Part shown: piece by piece, positions 7,082 through 15,791 of the stretch
Numbering within the stretch: position 1 is the stretch's first letter
Layout: the number at the start of each line of letters is the position of its first letter
Source of the DNA: a virus
IMG/VR virus record: IMGVR_UViG_3300032053_000134
Coordinates: 1-47,023 of that record
Reading direction: 5' to 3' (one strand)
Length of the DNA: 47,023 nucleotides
Position numbers and translations under genes: made by a program
The notes under the pieces: generated by a model
The model's database searches: none
The model's input: only the letters and a program-made list of their open reading frames with translations
What the model was told of the DNA's origin: nothing

Positions 7082-7504
7082 TTACTCGAACTGGTATATC
7101 CTGACCTCGCTGGGTTTGTTGTCGCAACCCTGCTTGATCTTGATACCGTCGATGATTCTTTCTTTGTCTGCACCATACTGTGACACATATTTCCGACCAT
7201 CTTTTACAGTCTGGCCTTCCTCGTTGTATGCTTCACAGATAGAACAGGTGTCTCCGTAGTTCATCAGAACCAGTGATGGTGTGGACTTGTAGGTCTTCTC
7301 GAACTCAGCGACTAGGCCCCTGAATGTCGGGAGAATGTGTTTCTTCCGCGTCTCATCCACCCTCTTGCGGGCAGCCGAGACTTCCTCTTCGAGCTTCTTG
7401 ACCTCTTCGGAGTCAACAAAGATGTTCTTGACCGTTCCGACCTTCGCAACAAGTTGGCCATCAATTATGCGGCCAACCTTCCTTTCGGTTGTTTTGTCTA
7501 GCAT
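7082..7504 (-). CDS. Hypothetical coiled-coil protein, 140 aa
   Basis: The middle is a coiled coil (SEEVKKLEEEVSAARKRVDE) and the C-terminal half has one Cys pair (GDTCSICEAYNEEG). It lies just upstream of the tRNA-Ile gene in the same direction. No family recognised. Confidence 0.55.
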   Translation of the reverse strand: MLDKTTERKVGRIIDGQLVAKVGTVKNIFVDSEEVKKLEEEVSAARKRVDETRKKHILPTFRGLVAEFEKTYKSTPSLVLMNYGDTCSICEAYNEEGQTVKDGRKYVSQYGADKERIIDGIKIKQGCDNKPSEVRIYQFE

Positions 7505-7598
7505 ATTCTCATCTCTCTCTGCGGTTCATCTCACTCATCTCTGTGTGCCTGAAGCGGAAGCCGCCCCGCTCCAGATAGCACCAAAAAGAGCAAAAGTT

Positions 7599-7736
7599 TT
7601 ACGCCGGTGCTTTTTGGAGTACCGGCGGGGTCAGCTCACTCTCAGTTGCAGCGAAATAGCTCTTCATAAACACCGATTCAGGGTGAATGAAACAGCTCTT
7701 TATCGCGCAATCTAAACATGATGCCGTGCATGTCAT
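7599..7736 (-). CDS. Small Cys-rich protein, 45 aa
   Basis: ATG 7736 follows GGTGAGATGAGAAGATT. The N-terminus carries four Cys in a short space (MTCTASCLDCAIKSC), a likely metal site. Its 3' end overlaps an inverted repeat (CGCCGGT/ACCGGCG, at 7601-7636), which could also work as a transcript hairpin. The flanks 7505-7598 and 7737-7848 hold nothing else I can support. Confidence 0.5.
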   Translation of the reverse strand: MTCTASCLDCAIKSCFIHPESVFMKSYFAATESELTPPVLQKAPA

Positions 7737-7848
7737 AATCTTCTCATCTCACCGCTCAGCTCATCTGAGTCCGTCCGGTCAAGGACACACCTTTAACCGG
7801 ATTCCGGCTCGTAAAAAAGAGGTTATGGAGGGAACGTGCAAAAAATGA

Positions 7849-8541
7849 TTAGGCTAATGCTGGTGCCGCGGTGAGCTTAATTCCCCAGACACGCTCAATG
7901 TTGGTCGTGTACCGTGTCTCCTTGTTGTCCTTGTCGCGTACGGCATAGTTGTATCCCGGTGCCGCTTCATCGGGACGGAACGATACTCCGTTTGCGGCTG
8001 CTGAATCCTCATGGGACTTCGCCCACGAGTCCGTGATGTTGCCGTGCTCAGCTACTCCCTTGACCCCGGTGGAACCGGAAGCCTTTTTCACGCTCTTGCC
8101 TGGCCGGTATCCTGCAAGCGAGGAACCGACAAGCTCAAAGAACTGTTCGTACGCTCCATTCAGGGAACTGACAGCGGTCTGTACCTCGTCCGGGACTTTT
8201 GGAGTCTCAACAATCCGCAGGACATGTTTTGCCTGAATCAGTCCGGTGATGTTGATGTCCGTGTAGTCGCAGTCCTCGTCAGTTTCCACCATCTTGAGCA
8301 TCTTTTTGCCCTTTTCGGTGAGTCCTTCGTACCGTACCGAGCGAGCCGCCGGTGAATCAAGATATGCCTTTATGACCGAGGCCTGCTCTGCATGGAGCTC
8401 GAACATGTGGACGAGGGTTTTGCCGACCGTGTCGATAAATCCCTGTTGTGCATCGCTGAGCACGAAATCAACCTTCTCAACTTTCTTGACCGACTCCTTT
8501 TTGGAGCTGGTCTTTGTCGCTGGCTTTGTCTTTGATGCCAT
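7849..8541 (-). CDS. Hypothetical protein, 230 aa, Lys-rich N-terminus
   Basis: ATG 8541 (MASKTKPATKTSSKKESVKK) follows GAGAGATGAGAAAA; a longer frame from 8658 enters unlikely sequence. After the basic tail comes a helical domain (LSDAQQGFIDTVGKTLVHMF), then a linker with GKSVKKASGSTGVKG, and a C-terminal part containing DSWAKSHEDSAAANGVSFRP. It is the first gene of the minus-strand block reading away from the control region, so it is probably expressed early. Function is not recognised. Confidence 0.6.
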   Translation of the reverse strand: MASKTKPATKTSSKKESVKKVEKVDFVLSDAQQGFIDTVGKTLVHMFELHAEQASVIKAYLDSPAARSVRYEGLTEKGKKMLKMVETDEDCDYTDINITGLIQAKHVLRIVETPKVPDEVQTAVSSLNGAYEQFFELVGSSLAGYRPGKSVKKASGSTGVKGVAEHGNITDSWAKSHEDSAAANGVSFRPDEAAPGYNYAVRDKDNKETRYTTNIERVWGIKLTAAPALA

Positions 8542-9032
8542 TTTTCTCATCTCTCGCGTCAACTCATGGCTCAATCCACCCGTACAGCCATTACTCCATA
8601 AGGGAATAATAGAGAGCATGACTAAGTACGGTCTATGGCTAAGCATAAGAACCGGCAATCAATATTACTACCAGTCATACTAAAGAGAAGAGAAGAGAGA
8701 AGATTTAATCTCGTCGTCGGGTATCGTCCATACGGTTACCCGTACAGCCCAGCTCACCCGCCCTGCACTCGTGTAAAATCAGGTTGCGGAACGCCTGCCT
8801 TCTCTCCCTGCCGCCCCCCTCGTCTCGCACCTTGCGGTGGTCATAGGTCATAGGGGAATACGGTTTGAGCCTTGGCCGGGCACGATACCTGAAGGGGTGT
8901 TGTGAGTGCCATGCTACCCGATGAGTTGGTTTGCCTGTGTCGTGCTCCCCGCCGGAGGTTATCCGTCCTTTAATACCGCCGCTGGCTTGGTCGGGGAGAG
9001 CACCCATCTCCGTAATAAGGTATGCTGCCTGA

Positions 9033-9166
9033 GTATATATAGCCTGCTACGTAGGTTATATATAAAGGTATCTGCTACCCCTTTATATACCACCTACCCT
9101 ATCCCGTCGTGGTGTGGCGTGCTAACCCGTAGCATGGGGTGAAGCGCACTTCCTACTATATATAGT
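9033..9166. promoter_or_regulatory. Cluster of four TATA-like elements
   Basis: TATATATAG at 9034-9042, TTATATATAAAGG near 9056-9068, CCTTTATATACC at 9080-9091 and the perfect palindrome ACTATATATAGT at 9155-9166. The second and third form an inverted pair (TATATAAAGG/CCTTTATATA). The first and fourth share the context TATATATAG-Y-CTGCT. They could serve promoters in both directions or an AT-rich unwinding element. Confidence 0.5.
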
Positions 9167-9307
9167 CTGCTGTGTCAGACACCCGACAGCCTCACGTCAG
9201 ACACTTCCCCGGCCAGACCTCGCTCGGATGCTGCCATAAAAATTTCGGAAATCAGGACGACCCCTTATCGGAGGGGGGAGAAACGGGAAGGCATCGGGAA
9301 GATTGCA

Positions 9308-9410
9308 GGTAACAACAGGTTACCGCCTTAAAGTTACCGAAGGTTACAGTATGGCACAATTAAGGTTACGGAAGGTAACAAACGAGGTAATCCGGGTTAC
9401 ATCAGGTTAC
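9308..9410. repeat. GGTTAC/GTAACC repeat cluster A
   Basis: At least seven exact or near copies of GGTTAC or its complement occur in about 100 bases (for example 9308, 9318, 9332, 9342, 9364, 9374, 9395, 9405), in both orientations. This density is far above chance for a hexamer. They lie just upstream of the palindromic TATA element of the next gene, so they look like operator or partition-type protein-binding sites. Confidence 0.7.
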
Positions 9411-9430
9411 ACCGCATCGCATCGGGCGAC

Positions 9431-9447
9431 AACCTTTAATAAAGGTT
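9431..9447 (+). promoter_or_regulatory. Palindromic TATA-box promoter for gene 9468
   Basis: AACCTTTAATAAAGGTT is an inverted repeat whose centre (TTTAATAAAG) is also TATA-like. It lies about 25 bases ahead of ATG 9468, giving a transcript with little or no leader. A repressor bound to the palindrome would block the TATA box. Confidence 0.55.
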
Positions 9448-9467
9448 CACTCACAAACAGGGAGTGT

Positions 9468-10346
9468 ATGGAAAAACAGCGTTTTGAACCCGCCCAGGTC
9501 AGGCGGCAGGGAACCCATCGGCTGACCGACGAAGACCGGGCGAAAGGGTGGGCTGCGCCCAGAACCGGGGACGGCAACCCCATCATTTCCATCACCCGAA
9601 GAAGGTGGTGCTCCCCGAACTGCATTGTCTTTTACCAATGCCCCCTAATGCCCATCGCGCTTCAGGCGAAAAAGGGTGAACGGGCCTGTCTCATCAACGG
9701 AAGGTACGACCCGAAGGAAAAAGGGTTCGTGAAGACAGGCGATAAGTTACGGCGACGGTTCATCAACATGTTCATGTCCGGTGAAGACGGGCTCATTGAC
9801 GAGATGATGCGCACCCTTTTTGACTTCTCTATCGAAGCGGCCACGGCAACCATCCAAGACCGTAAGGATTACATGGATATGCTGCTCAAGACGTACCGCT
9901 CGCTGTTCGGCGATCATCATGCGGCCAGGATTGTCGAGCCAGTCACCATCACCCTGCACGAAATCGGGTTCGATGGCGAAGAAATCATCCACCAGAAAAA
10001 GCACGTCAAGGCGCTCATTCAGGACACCAACCAGACCCGGGCCCTGAAAGAAAAATTTGCGTGCCGCCAAGCGGCAGCTCACGACCCGGAGAGCCTTGCC
10101 GACAGCCCGATATTGACAGAAATACTGAACCACGAAGTTACCATAGGTAACATTGATAAGGGAGTGTTACCAAATGTTACTGTAACAGAAGGTAACATGA
10201 ATGGTGTTCGAGAGCAGACCAATCAGGATTTCGGAGGATGCGGAGAAAGCAGCCCTGAAGTACGGACGCTCGGTGAGTCAGGGAATCCTCCAGATGGAGG
10301 CGAAGCTGAACTCCAGCCCGGGCGCGGGGGTGCTGAACCAGTTTGA
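9468..10346 (+). CDS. Cys-containing protein ahead of packaging genes, function unknown
   Basis: ATG 9468 (MEKQRFEPAQVRRQGTH) follows CAGGGAGTGT; an upstream extension of the frame runs through the repeat cluster and is rejected. A cysteine group WCSPNCIVFYQCP lies near residue 52, and a further Cys follows near residue 70, suggesting a metal site. Helical segments with many basic residues follow. From about residue 245 the frame overlaps the next gene, and its last 45 residues are Gly/Pro-rich and look like a shadow of it. Position upstream of the terminase makes a small-terminase or regulatory role possible, but no motif proves this. Confidence 0.55.
   Translation: MEKQRFEPAQVRRQGTHRLTDEDRAKGWAAPRTGDGNPIISITRRRWCSPNCIVFYQCPLMPIALQAKKGERACLINGRYDPKEKGFVKTGDKLRRRFINMFMSGEDGLIDEMMRTLFDFSIEAATATIQDRKDYMDMLLKTYRSLFGDHHAARIVEPVTITLHEIGFDGEEIIHQKKHVKALIQDTNQTRALKEKFACRQAAAHDPESLADSPILTEILNHEVTIGNIDKGVLPNVTVTEGNMNGVREQTNQDFGGCGESSPEVRTLGESGNPPDGGEAELQPGRGGAEPV
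10136..10196. repeat. GTTACC/GGTAAC repeat cluster B
   Basis: Six copies of GTTAC(C) or its complement in 61 bases (10137, 10146, 10166, 10176, 10182, 10191), inside the 3' part of the previous coding frame and ending five bases before the next ATG. It repeats the motif of cluster A 800 bases away, so the same protein probably binds both. Confidence 0.65.
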
Positions 10347-10401
10347 CATCACCGCTATCGAAAAGGTAATGACCAAGGTCATCGAACGATTGAGGAACTA
10401 A
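10201..10401 (+). CDS. Small hypothetical protein, 66 aa
   Basis: The frame (MVFESRPIRISEDAEKAALK) looks coding, with two helices and QFDITAIEKVMTKVIERL at the C-terminus. AGAAGGTAAC supplies a ribosome site. It overlaps the previous frame by 146 bases, so either the previous protein ends earlier in reality or the two are joined by a frameshift. Confidence 0.5.
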   Translation: MVFESRPIRISEDAEKAALKYGRSVSQGILQMEAKLNSSPGAGVLNQFDITAIEKVMTKVIERLRN

Positions 10402-10411
10402 GAACAACATC

Positions 10412-10645
10412 ATGAGAAAGGACGACCCCTCGAAACGGCAGAAGCACGATATGATGAACTGGATGAAACCGCCCCGGACGATTGAGGACATCAAACGGCG
10501 CGTCCCAATTGACCCGGACACGCTCACGAAGAAACTTGAGCACGACGCGAAGCGGGCACCCATCGAAGTACGGCAGTATATCGTGAAGCTCCGTACCCAG
10601 CTGCTCAGGGGGAAGTTCAAGTACGTGGAGGCGTTGAACGTATGA
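10412..10645 (+). CDS. Small basic hypothetical protein, 77 aa
   Basis: Rich in K and R with RTIEDIKRRVPIDPDTLTKK and a helical C-terminus (EVRQYIVKLRTQLLRGKF). Its stop overlaps the next ATG (ATGA). It sits among small genes ahead of the methyltransferase and terminase; nucleic-acid binding is plausible by charge only. Confidence 0.5.
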   Translation: MRKDDPSKRQKHDMMNWMKPPRTIEDIKRRVPIDPDTLTKKLEHDAKRAPIEVRQYIVKLRTQLLRGKFKYVEALNV

Positions 10646-10818
10646 AAGTTATACTGTGTGTCAGGTGTCCGGTCTGTGGTGGTTCCGGCGCTGTGGAACC
10701 GTCATTTGGATCGGGGTGCGTCTACTCCCCCGGACAGAGCATCACAGCTGCAACATCGTCAAAAATGTGCCCGGCCTGTAATGGTATGGGGTATCAACAG
10801 TGTGAGGCCGATTGCTGA
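10642..10818 (+). CDS. Small zinc-finger protein, DnaJ-type CxxCxGxG repeats, 58 aa
   Basis: Two motifs of the DnaJ zinc-centre type are visible: CPVCGGSG near residue 9 and CPACNGMG near residue 43, with other Cys in between and at the end (QQCEADC). ATG overlaps the upstream stop (ATGA) and the stop overlaps the next ATG (TGATG), so it is translationally coupled on both sides. Such small fingers are common in phages. Partner unknown. Confidence 0.65.
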   Translation: MKVILCVRCPVCGGSGAVEPSFGSGCVYSPGQSITAATSSKMCPACNGMGYQQCEADC

Positions 10819-11006
10819 TGGACACCAAGAACTCACCAAAGCATCAGGCCATCGCTCGGCTCAAGGCGATGACCGACGAAACACGGATGAGCCAGATTGA
10901 GCAGAGACTCTTGAGAGTTGAGGGGCATCTTGACAACATACTCGCAGATGTCAGGCTTTTAAAATCGGAGTTGAGTCACATTGGCAGAGGGCGTGCAAAT
11001 CGTTAA
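10818..11006 (+). CDS. Small helical protein, 62 aa
   Basis: Contains a clear amphipathic coiled-coil stretch (MSQIEQRLLRVEGHLDNILA) with leucines at heptad spacing. ATG 10818 overlaps the previous stop. A longer frame with TTG at 10812 is less likely. Confidence 0.5.
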   Translation: MDTKNSPKHQAIARLKAMTDETRMSQIEQRLLRVEGHLDNILADVRLLKSELSHIGRGRANR

Positions 11007-12153
11007 AAGCGAAGTGGTCCCGGTTGACTCTATCCGGCCAAATGACTACAACCCGAACAAGATGCCAGGCTCCGTGTATGCTTTCCTGAAGAAGTCAATC
11101 GCAAAGTGGGGGTTCCTGCAGGCCGTTATTGTCACAACCGATAATGTCATCATCGACGGTGAGCACCGCTGGAAGGCCGTAAAGGAACAGGGCGGCACCG
11201 AAATTGAGATTAAGCGCGTCGATATGACCGAGGAAGAAGCCAAGGCCAGCACCATCAATTTCAACCAGACGAAAGGCGAGGCTGACGAAGAGATGCTCGG
11301 TCGCCTTATCCGTTCCCTGCACGAGTCGATGGGTGCCGACAAGCTCCAGCAGGCCATAGTCCTTGACACGCGGAGAATCAACAACCTCATCAGGAGATAT
11401 GAAGAGAGCCAGAACCCGGCAACCGACACGCATGTTGAAGACCCCACACTTGAGACCACAATCCAGCATGGCGACCTTATCTATCTGGGTGGCCACCGGC
11501 TGATGTGCGGGGATGCCACCAATAAGGACGATGTCGGGATGCTCGTCGTTGAAAAGTCAGCGCTCACAATCACAGACCCGCCGTATAACGTGGGGTACGA
11601 ATACCGGGATTACAAGGACAACCTGACAGCCACCGAGTACCGCGAGTTCATCAGGAAATACGTTGAGAACTGCCTTGAGTACAGCGCCTTCGTTATCATC
11701 ACCCCCGGCAACGGAAATCTCCGGTACTATTACCAGCAGTTCGATGTGATTGATCAGACTGTCTGGAACAAGAAATATTCGGGAACTGGCGGTCACGTGT
11801 GCCGGGCGATGGTCACAGAGCCTATCCTCTATATTGGTAAAAAACCTGCCAATAAATTCCTCGACACTGACTACATGGAAATCATGACCGACCGTCAGGA
11901 CGGGCTCAGGGAGAAGCACTCATGCCCGAAGCCAGTCCAGCTCTTCAAGAATCTGGTGGTTGTCTTTACGGTTCTGGGTGATACCGTCATTGACCTGTTC
12001 GGTGGAAGCGGTACGACCCTGATGGTGTGTGAGCAGAACGGGCGGTTTTGCAGCATCATGGAGCGGGACCCTGTGTACTGCCAGAACATAGTGAATCGGT
12101 GGGAAGCCTATACCGGCAAGAAAGCGGAGACAGCCGATGGTGAACAAACTTAA
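10981..12153 (+). CDS. ParB/Srx-like domain fused to DNA amino-methyltransferase
   Basis: Residues 10-110 are ParB/sulfiredoxin-like: VPVDSIRPNDYNPN, GFLQAVIV and IDGEHRWKAV carry the conserved G-x-H-R. Residues 165-375 are a beta-class DNA N4/N6 methyltransferase: HGDLIYLGGHRLMCGDA, the catalytic DPPY near residue 200, and the AdoMet motif DLFGGSGTT near residue 342. Such ParB-methyltransferase fusions are common beside phage terminases. It could protect viral DNA from host restriction or mark DNA for packaging. The start is TTG 10981 with GGAGTTGAG upstream, and the end overlaps the terminase start. Confidence 0.92.
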   Translation: MAEGVQIVKSEVVPVDSIRPNDYNPNKMPGSVYAFLKKSIAKWGFLQAVIVTTDNVIIDGEHRWKAVKEQGGTEIEIKRVDMTEEEAKASTINFNQTKGEADEEMLGRLIRSLHESMGADKLQQAIVLDTRRINNLIRRYEESQNPATDTHVEDPTLETTIQHGDLIYLGGHRLMCGDATNKDDVGMLVVEKSALTITDPPYNVGYEYRDYKDNLTATEYREFIRKYVENCLEYSAFVIITPGNGNLRYYYQQFDVIDQTVWNKKYSGTGGHVCRAMVTEPILYIGKKPANKFLDTDYMEIMTDRQDGLREKHSCPKPVQLFKNLVVVFTVLGDTVIDLFGGSGTTLMVCEQNGRFCSIMERDPVYCQNIVNRWEAYTGKKAETADGEQT

Positions 12154-13444
12154 ACTCTCTCTCCACACGAAGCAGAAAGAGATTTTCCTTGACCGGCACC
12201 GTTTCAAGGTGGTAGTATGCGGGCGGCGGTTCGGGAAGACCGAGCTGGCCGGCCAGACTGTGGCCTACCGTGCCATCAAGAACCCCGGGTGGATGATCTG
12301 GCTGATAGCCCCCACGTTCCCCCAGACAATGTATCTCTGGCGCAGGATTAAGCGGTTCATACCTCCCGGTGTCGTTGCCAATATTAAGGAGGGCGAGAAG
12401 TCGATTGAGCTGAAAAACGGCTCCGCAATCTTCGCAAAGTCGGGTGACAATCCCGATTCTCTGGTGGGGGAAGGTCTGAACTTCTGCATCGTTGACGAGG
12501 CTTCACGGTGCAAGGAAGAAGTCTGGGAGGTCATACGGCCGGCACTGGCAGATAAGCTTGGAGAGTGCTGGTTCCTCAGCACCCCTGTTGGAAAGAACTG
12601 GTTCTGGGAGCAGTCGCTCACCGAGAAAAAGGATGAGGAATACAAGACGTTCCATTTCACATCGTGGGATAACCCCCTGCTTGACCGTAAAGAGCTTGAG
12701 AAGATGAAGACCTCGCTTCCTGAGCTGATTTACCGGCAGGAGATTATGGCTGAGTTCATTGACTCTGGTGGTGTCGTGTTCCGCACGTTCCACTCAGTCC
12801 TCAATGCTCAACTCAAACCGCCCGAGCCAGGGCATGTCTATGTGGAGGCAGCAGATGTCGCTAAGTATCAGGACTTTACTGTTATCACTGTCGCAGATAC
12901 CGCCACAAACGAGGTGGTATATCTTGAGCGTTTTAATCGCCTTGACTGGGAGTATGTGCGCGGTCGTATTTCAGATGTATCTCGTCTTTATTATGATGCT
13001 CTCGTCATCATTGATTCTACTGGCGTTGGCGAGCCTGTGTATGAAGAACTGAAAAAAGTGAACCTTCCGATACAGCCGTACAAGTTCACGGCTGGGACGA
13101 AGCCCCAGCTCATCAACAACCTCATGCTCATGATTGAGAACAAGTCTATCTCTCTTCCACCCATTGAAGAGCTGATCCATGAGTTCAACATTTTTGAGTA
13201 TAAGCTGAGTGAGACCGGGACATTCACCTACAAGGCTCCGCACGGTCACCATGATGATATTGTTACAAGTGTTGCGTTAGTTGCATGGGGTCTTGACCGG
13301 GCGTATGGAGTCAATGTTGTCGGCATAATTGACGGGGATACCCCGGCAGAACAGACCGAGGGAAGACCGCGGGAAGAAAGTGAAAAGTCCCTGTGGGATA
13401 AGGACGATGATGTTGATGTTGTGGACTGGGATGCGGAGGTTTAA
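12137..13444 (+). CDS. terL: Terminase large subunit
   Basis: ATPase-nuclease motor that packages DNA into the prohead. Walker A is GRRFGKTE (residues 29-36), Walker B is CIVDEAS (117-123), and STPVGKNWF follows as the coupling motif. The C-terminal RNase H-like nuclease shows VEAADVAKYQDFTV, IIDSTGVG and HHDDIVTS, with the expected acidic residues. At 435 aa it is normal for the family. It begins inside the last codons of the methyltransferase gene and is followed by the portal, the classic order. Confidence 0.97.
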   Translation: MVNKLKLSLHTKQKEIFLDRHRFKVVVCGRRFGKTELAGQTVAYRAIKNPGWMIWLIAPTFPQTMYLWRRIKRFIPPGVVANIKEGEKSIELKNGSAIFAKSGDNPDSLVGEGLNFCIVDEASRCKEEVWEVIRPALADKLGECWFLSTPVGKNWFWEQSLTEKKDEEYKTFHFTSWDNPLLDRKELEKMKTSLPELIYRQEIMAEFIDSGGVVFRTFHSVLNAQLKPPEPGHVYVEAADVAKYQDFTVITVADTATNEVVYLERFNRLDWEYVRGRISDVSRLYYDALVIIDSTGVGEPVYEELKKVNLPIQPYKFTAGTKPQLINNLMLMIENKSISLPPIEELIHEFNIFEYKLSETGTFTYKAPHGHHDDIVTSVALVAWGLDRAYGVNVVGIIDGDTPAEQTEGRPREESEKSLWDKDDDVDVVDWDAEV

Positions 13445-13450
13445 ATATTA
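13440..13450 (+). promoter_or_regulatory. TATA box for a leaderless portal transcript
   Basis: TTTAAATATTA spans the terminase stop codon and its centre is about 25 bases ahead of the portal ATG at 13470. No Shine-Dalgarno sequence is present in between, which fits a leaderless archaeal mRNA. Confidence 0.6.
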
Positions 13451-13469
13451 AAACTCTTCATTACCTTTC

Positions 13470-15791
13470 ATGGACACAATCTCTAAAAGGCGTATTCAGC
13501 TTACCGACTCGGATTTACTCACAATAGATGAAAGGATTGAAGAAGTTACAAAGTCTCAACAGCAACCTCAGCTCATTATGCGAAGGGAATTGGGAGATGT
13601 CAATGTCCTTTATTCCGGGCAGCCAGACCCGGACGAGGGTTGGGTAACTGACGACACTGGAAAACTGATTGGTGAGTTGACAAAATCCTCCCGCAATATC
13701 GTCCCCTCTTTTTATGAAGGTGACCAGCAGGTAAAAATCGAGCACAAGACCCGCGAAGACGTCACCGATACCGATGCCATCCGGCGGGCTATCCACACCA
13801 TCTCGAACTATTACAACACGCTGGGTATCTACCGGGACGACTTCGATAAGCTGAACAACGATAAGCTGGCAAGGAACGCGTACTACGCCATCTGCGAGAA
13901 GGCAGTCATGGACTATATGGGCGCCGTGACTTACGAAATCACAGACCAGTACGGCGATACCTGCGATTCGGCCATGGACTTTTTCTGGGAGCCAAACCCA
14001 CAGGACGGCTTTGAGGACATCCTCAAGATGCTCGTCCGAGACCTTGTCCGGTACGATGCCGCGGTCATCGTAAAATCGTTCAACAGGGGAGGTCACCTCG
14101 CAGAAATCAAGACCTATATGGGAACCGAGTTCTGGCGGGAGCAAGACCGGGTCCCGCTCATTATCAACGTCCCGGCACTGGCCGGCTTCGATATAAAGAG
14201 AGGTATGAAGAATTACCAGACCCCAACCTATCAAGGATGGTGGTCTCATGGGTACACCGAGCGGTTCTGGCAACGGTCACGCACCGGGGTCTATATCCCC
14301 TTCCAGCCAGAGGAAATAGCCTATTTCATGCTCTACCCGCGCACTGACGGCATCTACGGCACCGACTTCCTCAAGTACCTCAAGTACCAGCTCCAGCTTC
14401 TCATTGACTCAACCATTGCGGCAGGGAAGTCCTTTGAGAACGGTATGGTGCCGTCCGTTGTCTTTGAGCACCCGGAGATTCGGAACGTTGACCAGCTCAA
14501 GCAGCGCATCGCCCAGATGAAGGCCGAGAACCAGGGGCGGTACAAATTCGGGTCGGTCATCCACACCGTCAACGGGGAAAAGGTCACGACACTGGCTCAG
14601 ACGCTTCACGAAATGGAGTGGCTTGAGGGTCAGAAGTTCGTGGCTCAGCTCATCTGGGCAATGTGGGGATTCTCACCAGAAGAGTTCATGGGAGGCGACT
14701 CGAACCGGGCAACTTCGTATGTGAAGAGGAACATCACAAAGAGCCGGCTCCTGTATCCCATGATGGACTACCTCGAGCGTAAGCTCAACCGTGAGGTACT
14801 CCCCTACCTCAGGAACTGGCGCCGGGGCTGGACATTCAAGTTCATCAGGGACATTGACCTTGACGACGAGCAGAAGATTTCCCAGACCAATGCCATCAAG
14901 GCCACAACGGTCGGAACCTACCTCTCCCTGAACTTCCCAGTGGAGCTCGCCCTCAAGCTTTCCAACGTGGGAGACGACCTTTCAACTGTCGATGTAGAGA
15001 CTCTTCAGCAGACCATCAGTGAAGCTCAGATGATGGAAATTCAGGCCGGTGGACAGGGTATGTTGCCACCCGGTGACAACTCTGCCGATGCTGGCATGGA
15101 AGAAGCCGGGGGCGAGCAGGGCCGGTACGGTTCTGCGTCCGGTATGTACGAAGCCATGACATTTTCTGATGGTGGGCAGGGAGCTGAGAGCAGCAAACCA
15201 CGCGACGCGGCAAAGGACGAGGAGTCATACAAGAAAGCCGAAGTCGAAGAGATTGACTGGTCGGAGATAAGGAAAGGCGATACCCTCATTGATGACGACG
15301 GGACTGAACTTCACGTGACATTCATTGACAATGCTATGATGAAGGCGAAGGTCTACATCATGCACCCGAGCGAGGCTCCGCGTGGGCGTTCCGTCAAGCT
15401 CGGCAGCCGCGGTGGGTATTATTATATCACAACCGAGCGGCACCGTGGCGGGGGTTCAAACGTGACCGGCTCTGCCGGTAAGAAGAAAAGGAAGAAGTCT
15501 GAGCACAAGGGCTGGCCAACCACAGGAGCGAGAGAGGAACCAGAAAAAAACTTTGACCTGCCCGAACCGCCAGACTTCGGGCTCGACAAGCAGGTGAGAG
15601 TCTATGGCAAGGGCGTTGGGGTTGTAGCCGGGCTCAGGAACGGAAAGCTCCAGGTGCGGAGAGTCAAGACTCGGGCAACCGAGCAGTTCATCAGGAAGGT
15701 CATCTCATGCGGGGGCTCGCCCGGAGCTCCTGAAAAGTTCCTGAGCTGCATGAGGGAAGTCGGAAAAGAGATGGGTTTGGAAGTTACTTGA
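13470..15791 (+). CDS. Portal protein with C-terminal extension
   Basis: About residues 80-510 follow the phage portal pattern: a helical region with a tryptophan-rich wing, FQPEEIAYFMLYPRTDGIYG, then an acidic helical region (DLDDEQKISQTNAIK). The portal ring is the DNA entry pore at one capsid vertex. The last 170 residues are an extension with SVKLGSRGGYYYITTERHRG, a basic linker (KKKRKKSEHKGW) and a small domain at the end. The RGGYYY motif is similar to ones in head proteins near portals. At 773 aa it is longer than usual, probably a portal joined to a head-associated domain. Confidence 0.88.
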   Translation: MDTISKRRIQLTDSDLLTIDERIEEVTKSQQQPQLIMRRELGDVNVLYSGQPDPDEGWVTDDTGKLIGELTKSSRNIVPSFYEGDQQVKIEHKTREDVTDTDAIRRAIHTISNYYNTLGIYRDDFDKLNNDKLARNAYYAICEKAVMDYMGAVTYEITDQYGDTCDSAMDFFWEPNPQDGFEDILKMLVRDLVRYDAAVIVKSFNRGGHLAEIKTYMGTEFWREQDRVPLIINVPALAGFDIKRGMKNYQTPTYQGWWSHGYTERFWQRSRTGVYIPFQPEEIAYFMLYPRTDGIYGTDFLKYLKYQLQLLIDSTIAAGKSFENGMVPSVVFEHPEIRNVDQLKQRIAQMKAENQGRYKFGSVIHTVNGEKVTTLAQTLHEMEWLEGQKFVAQLIWAMWGFSPEEFMGGDSNRATSYVKRNITKSRLLYPMMDYLERKLNREVLPYLRNWRRGWTFKFIRDIDLDDEQKISQTNAIKATTVGTYLSLNFPVELALKLSNVGDDLSTVDVETLQQTISEAQMMEIQAGGQGMLPPGDNSADAGMEEAGGEQGRYGSASGMYEAMTFSDGGQGAESSKPRDAAKDEESYKKAEVEEIDWSEIRKGDTLIDDDGTELHVTFIDNAMMKAKVYIMHPSEAPRGRSVKLGSRGGYYYITTERHRGGGSNVTGSAGKKKRKKSEHKGWPTTGAREEPEKNFDLPEPPDFGLDKQVRVYGKGVGVVAGLRNGKLQVRRVKTRATEQFIRKVISCGGSPGAPEKFLSCMREVGKEMGLEVT

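Larger units (their letters stand above)
8542..9467. promoter_or_regulatory. Divergent non-coding control region
   Basis: About 0.9 kb between the left minus-strand block and the plus-strand packaging block with no convincing gene. It holds a purine tract near 8680-8703, four TATA-like elements at 9033-9166, a short direct repeat TCAGACAC (9175 and 9197), a G-rich stretch at 9270-9285 and the GGTTAC repeat cluster at 9308-9410. It is the best candidate in the window for a replication origin or master control region, but no origin was demonstrated. Confidence 0.55.

Noticed and set aside
8705-9007. Minus-strand ORF of 100 aa in the control region
   Set aside because: Arg/Gly-rich composition, no ribosome site and no neighbours in the operon pattern; probably chance.
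9303-9467. 55-residue N-terminal extension of gene 9468
   Set aside because: It translates the GGTTAC repeat cluster and lies upstream of a good TATA box and ribosome site at 9468.
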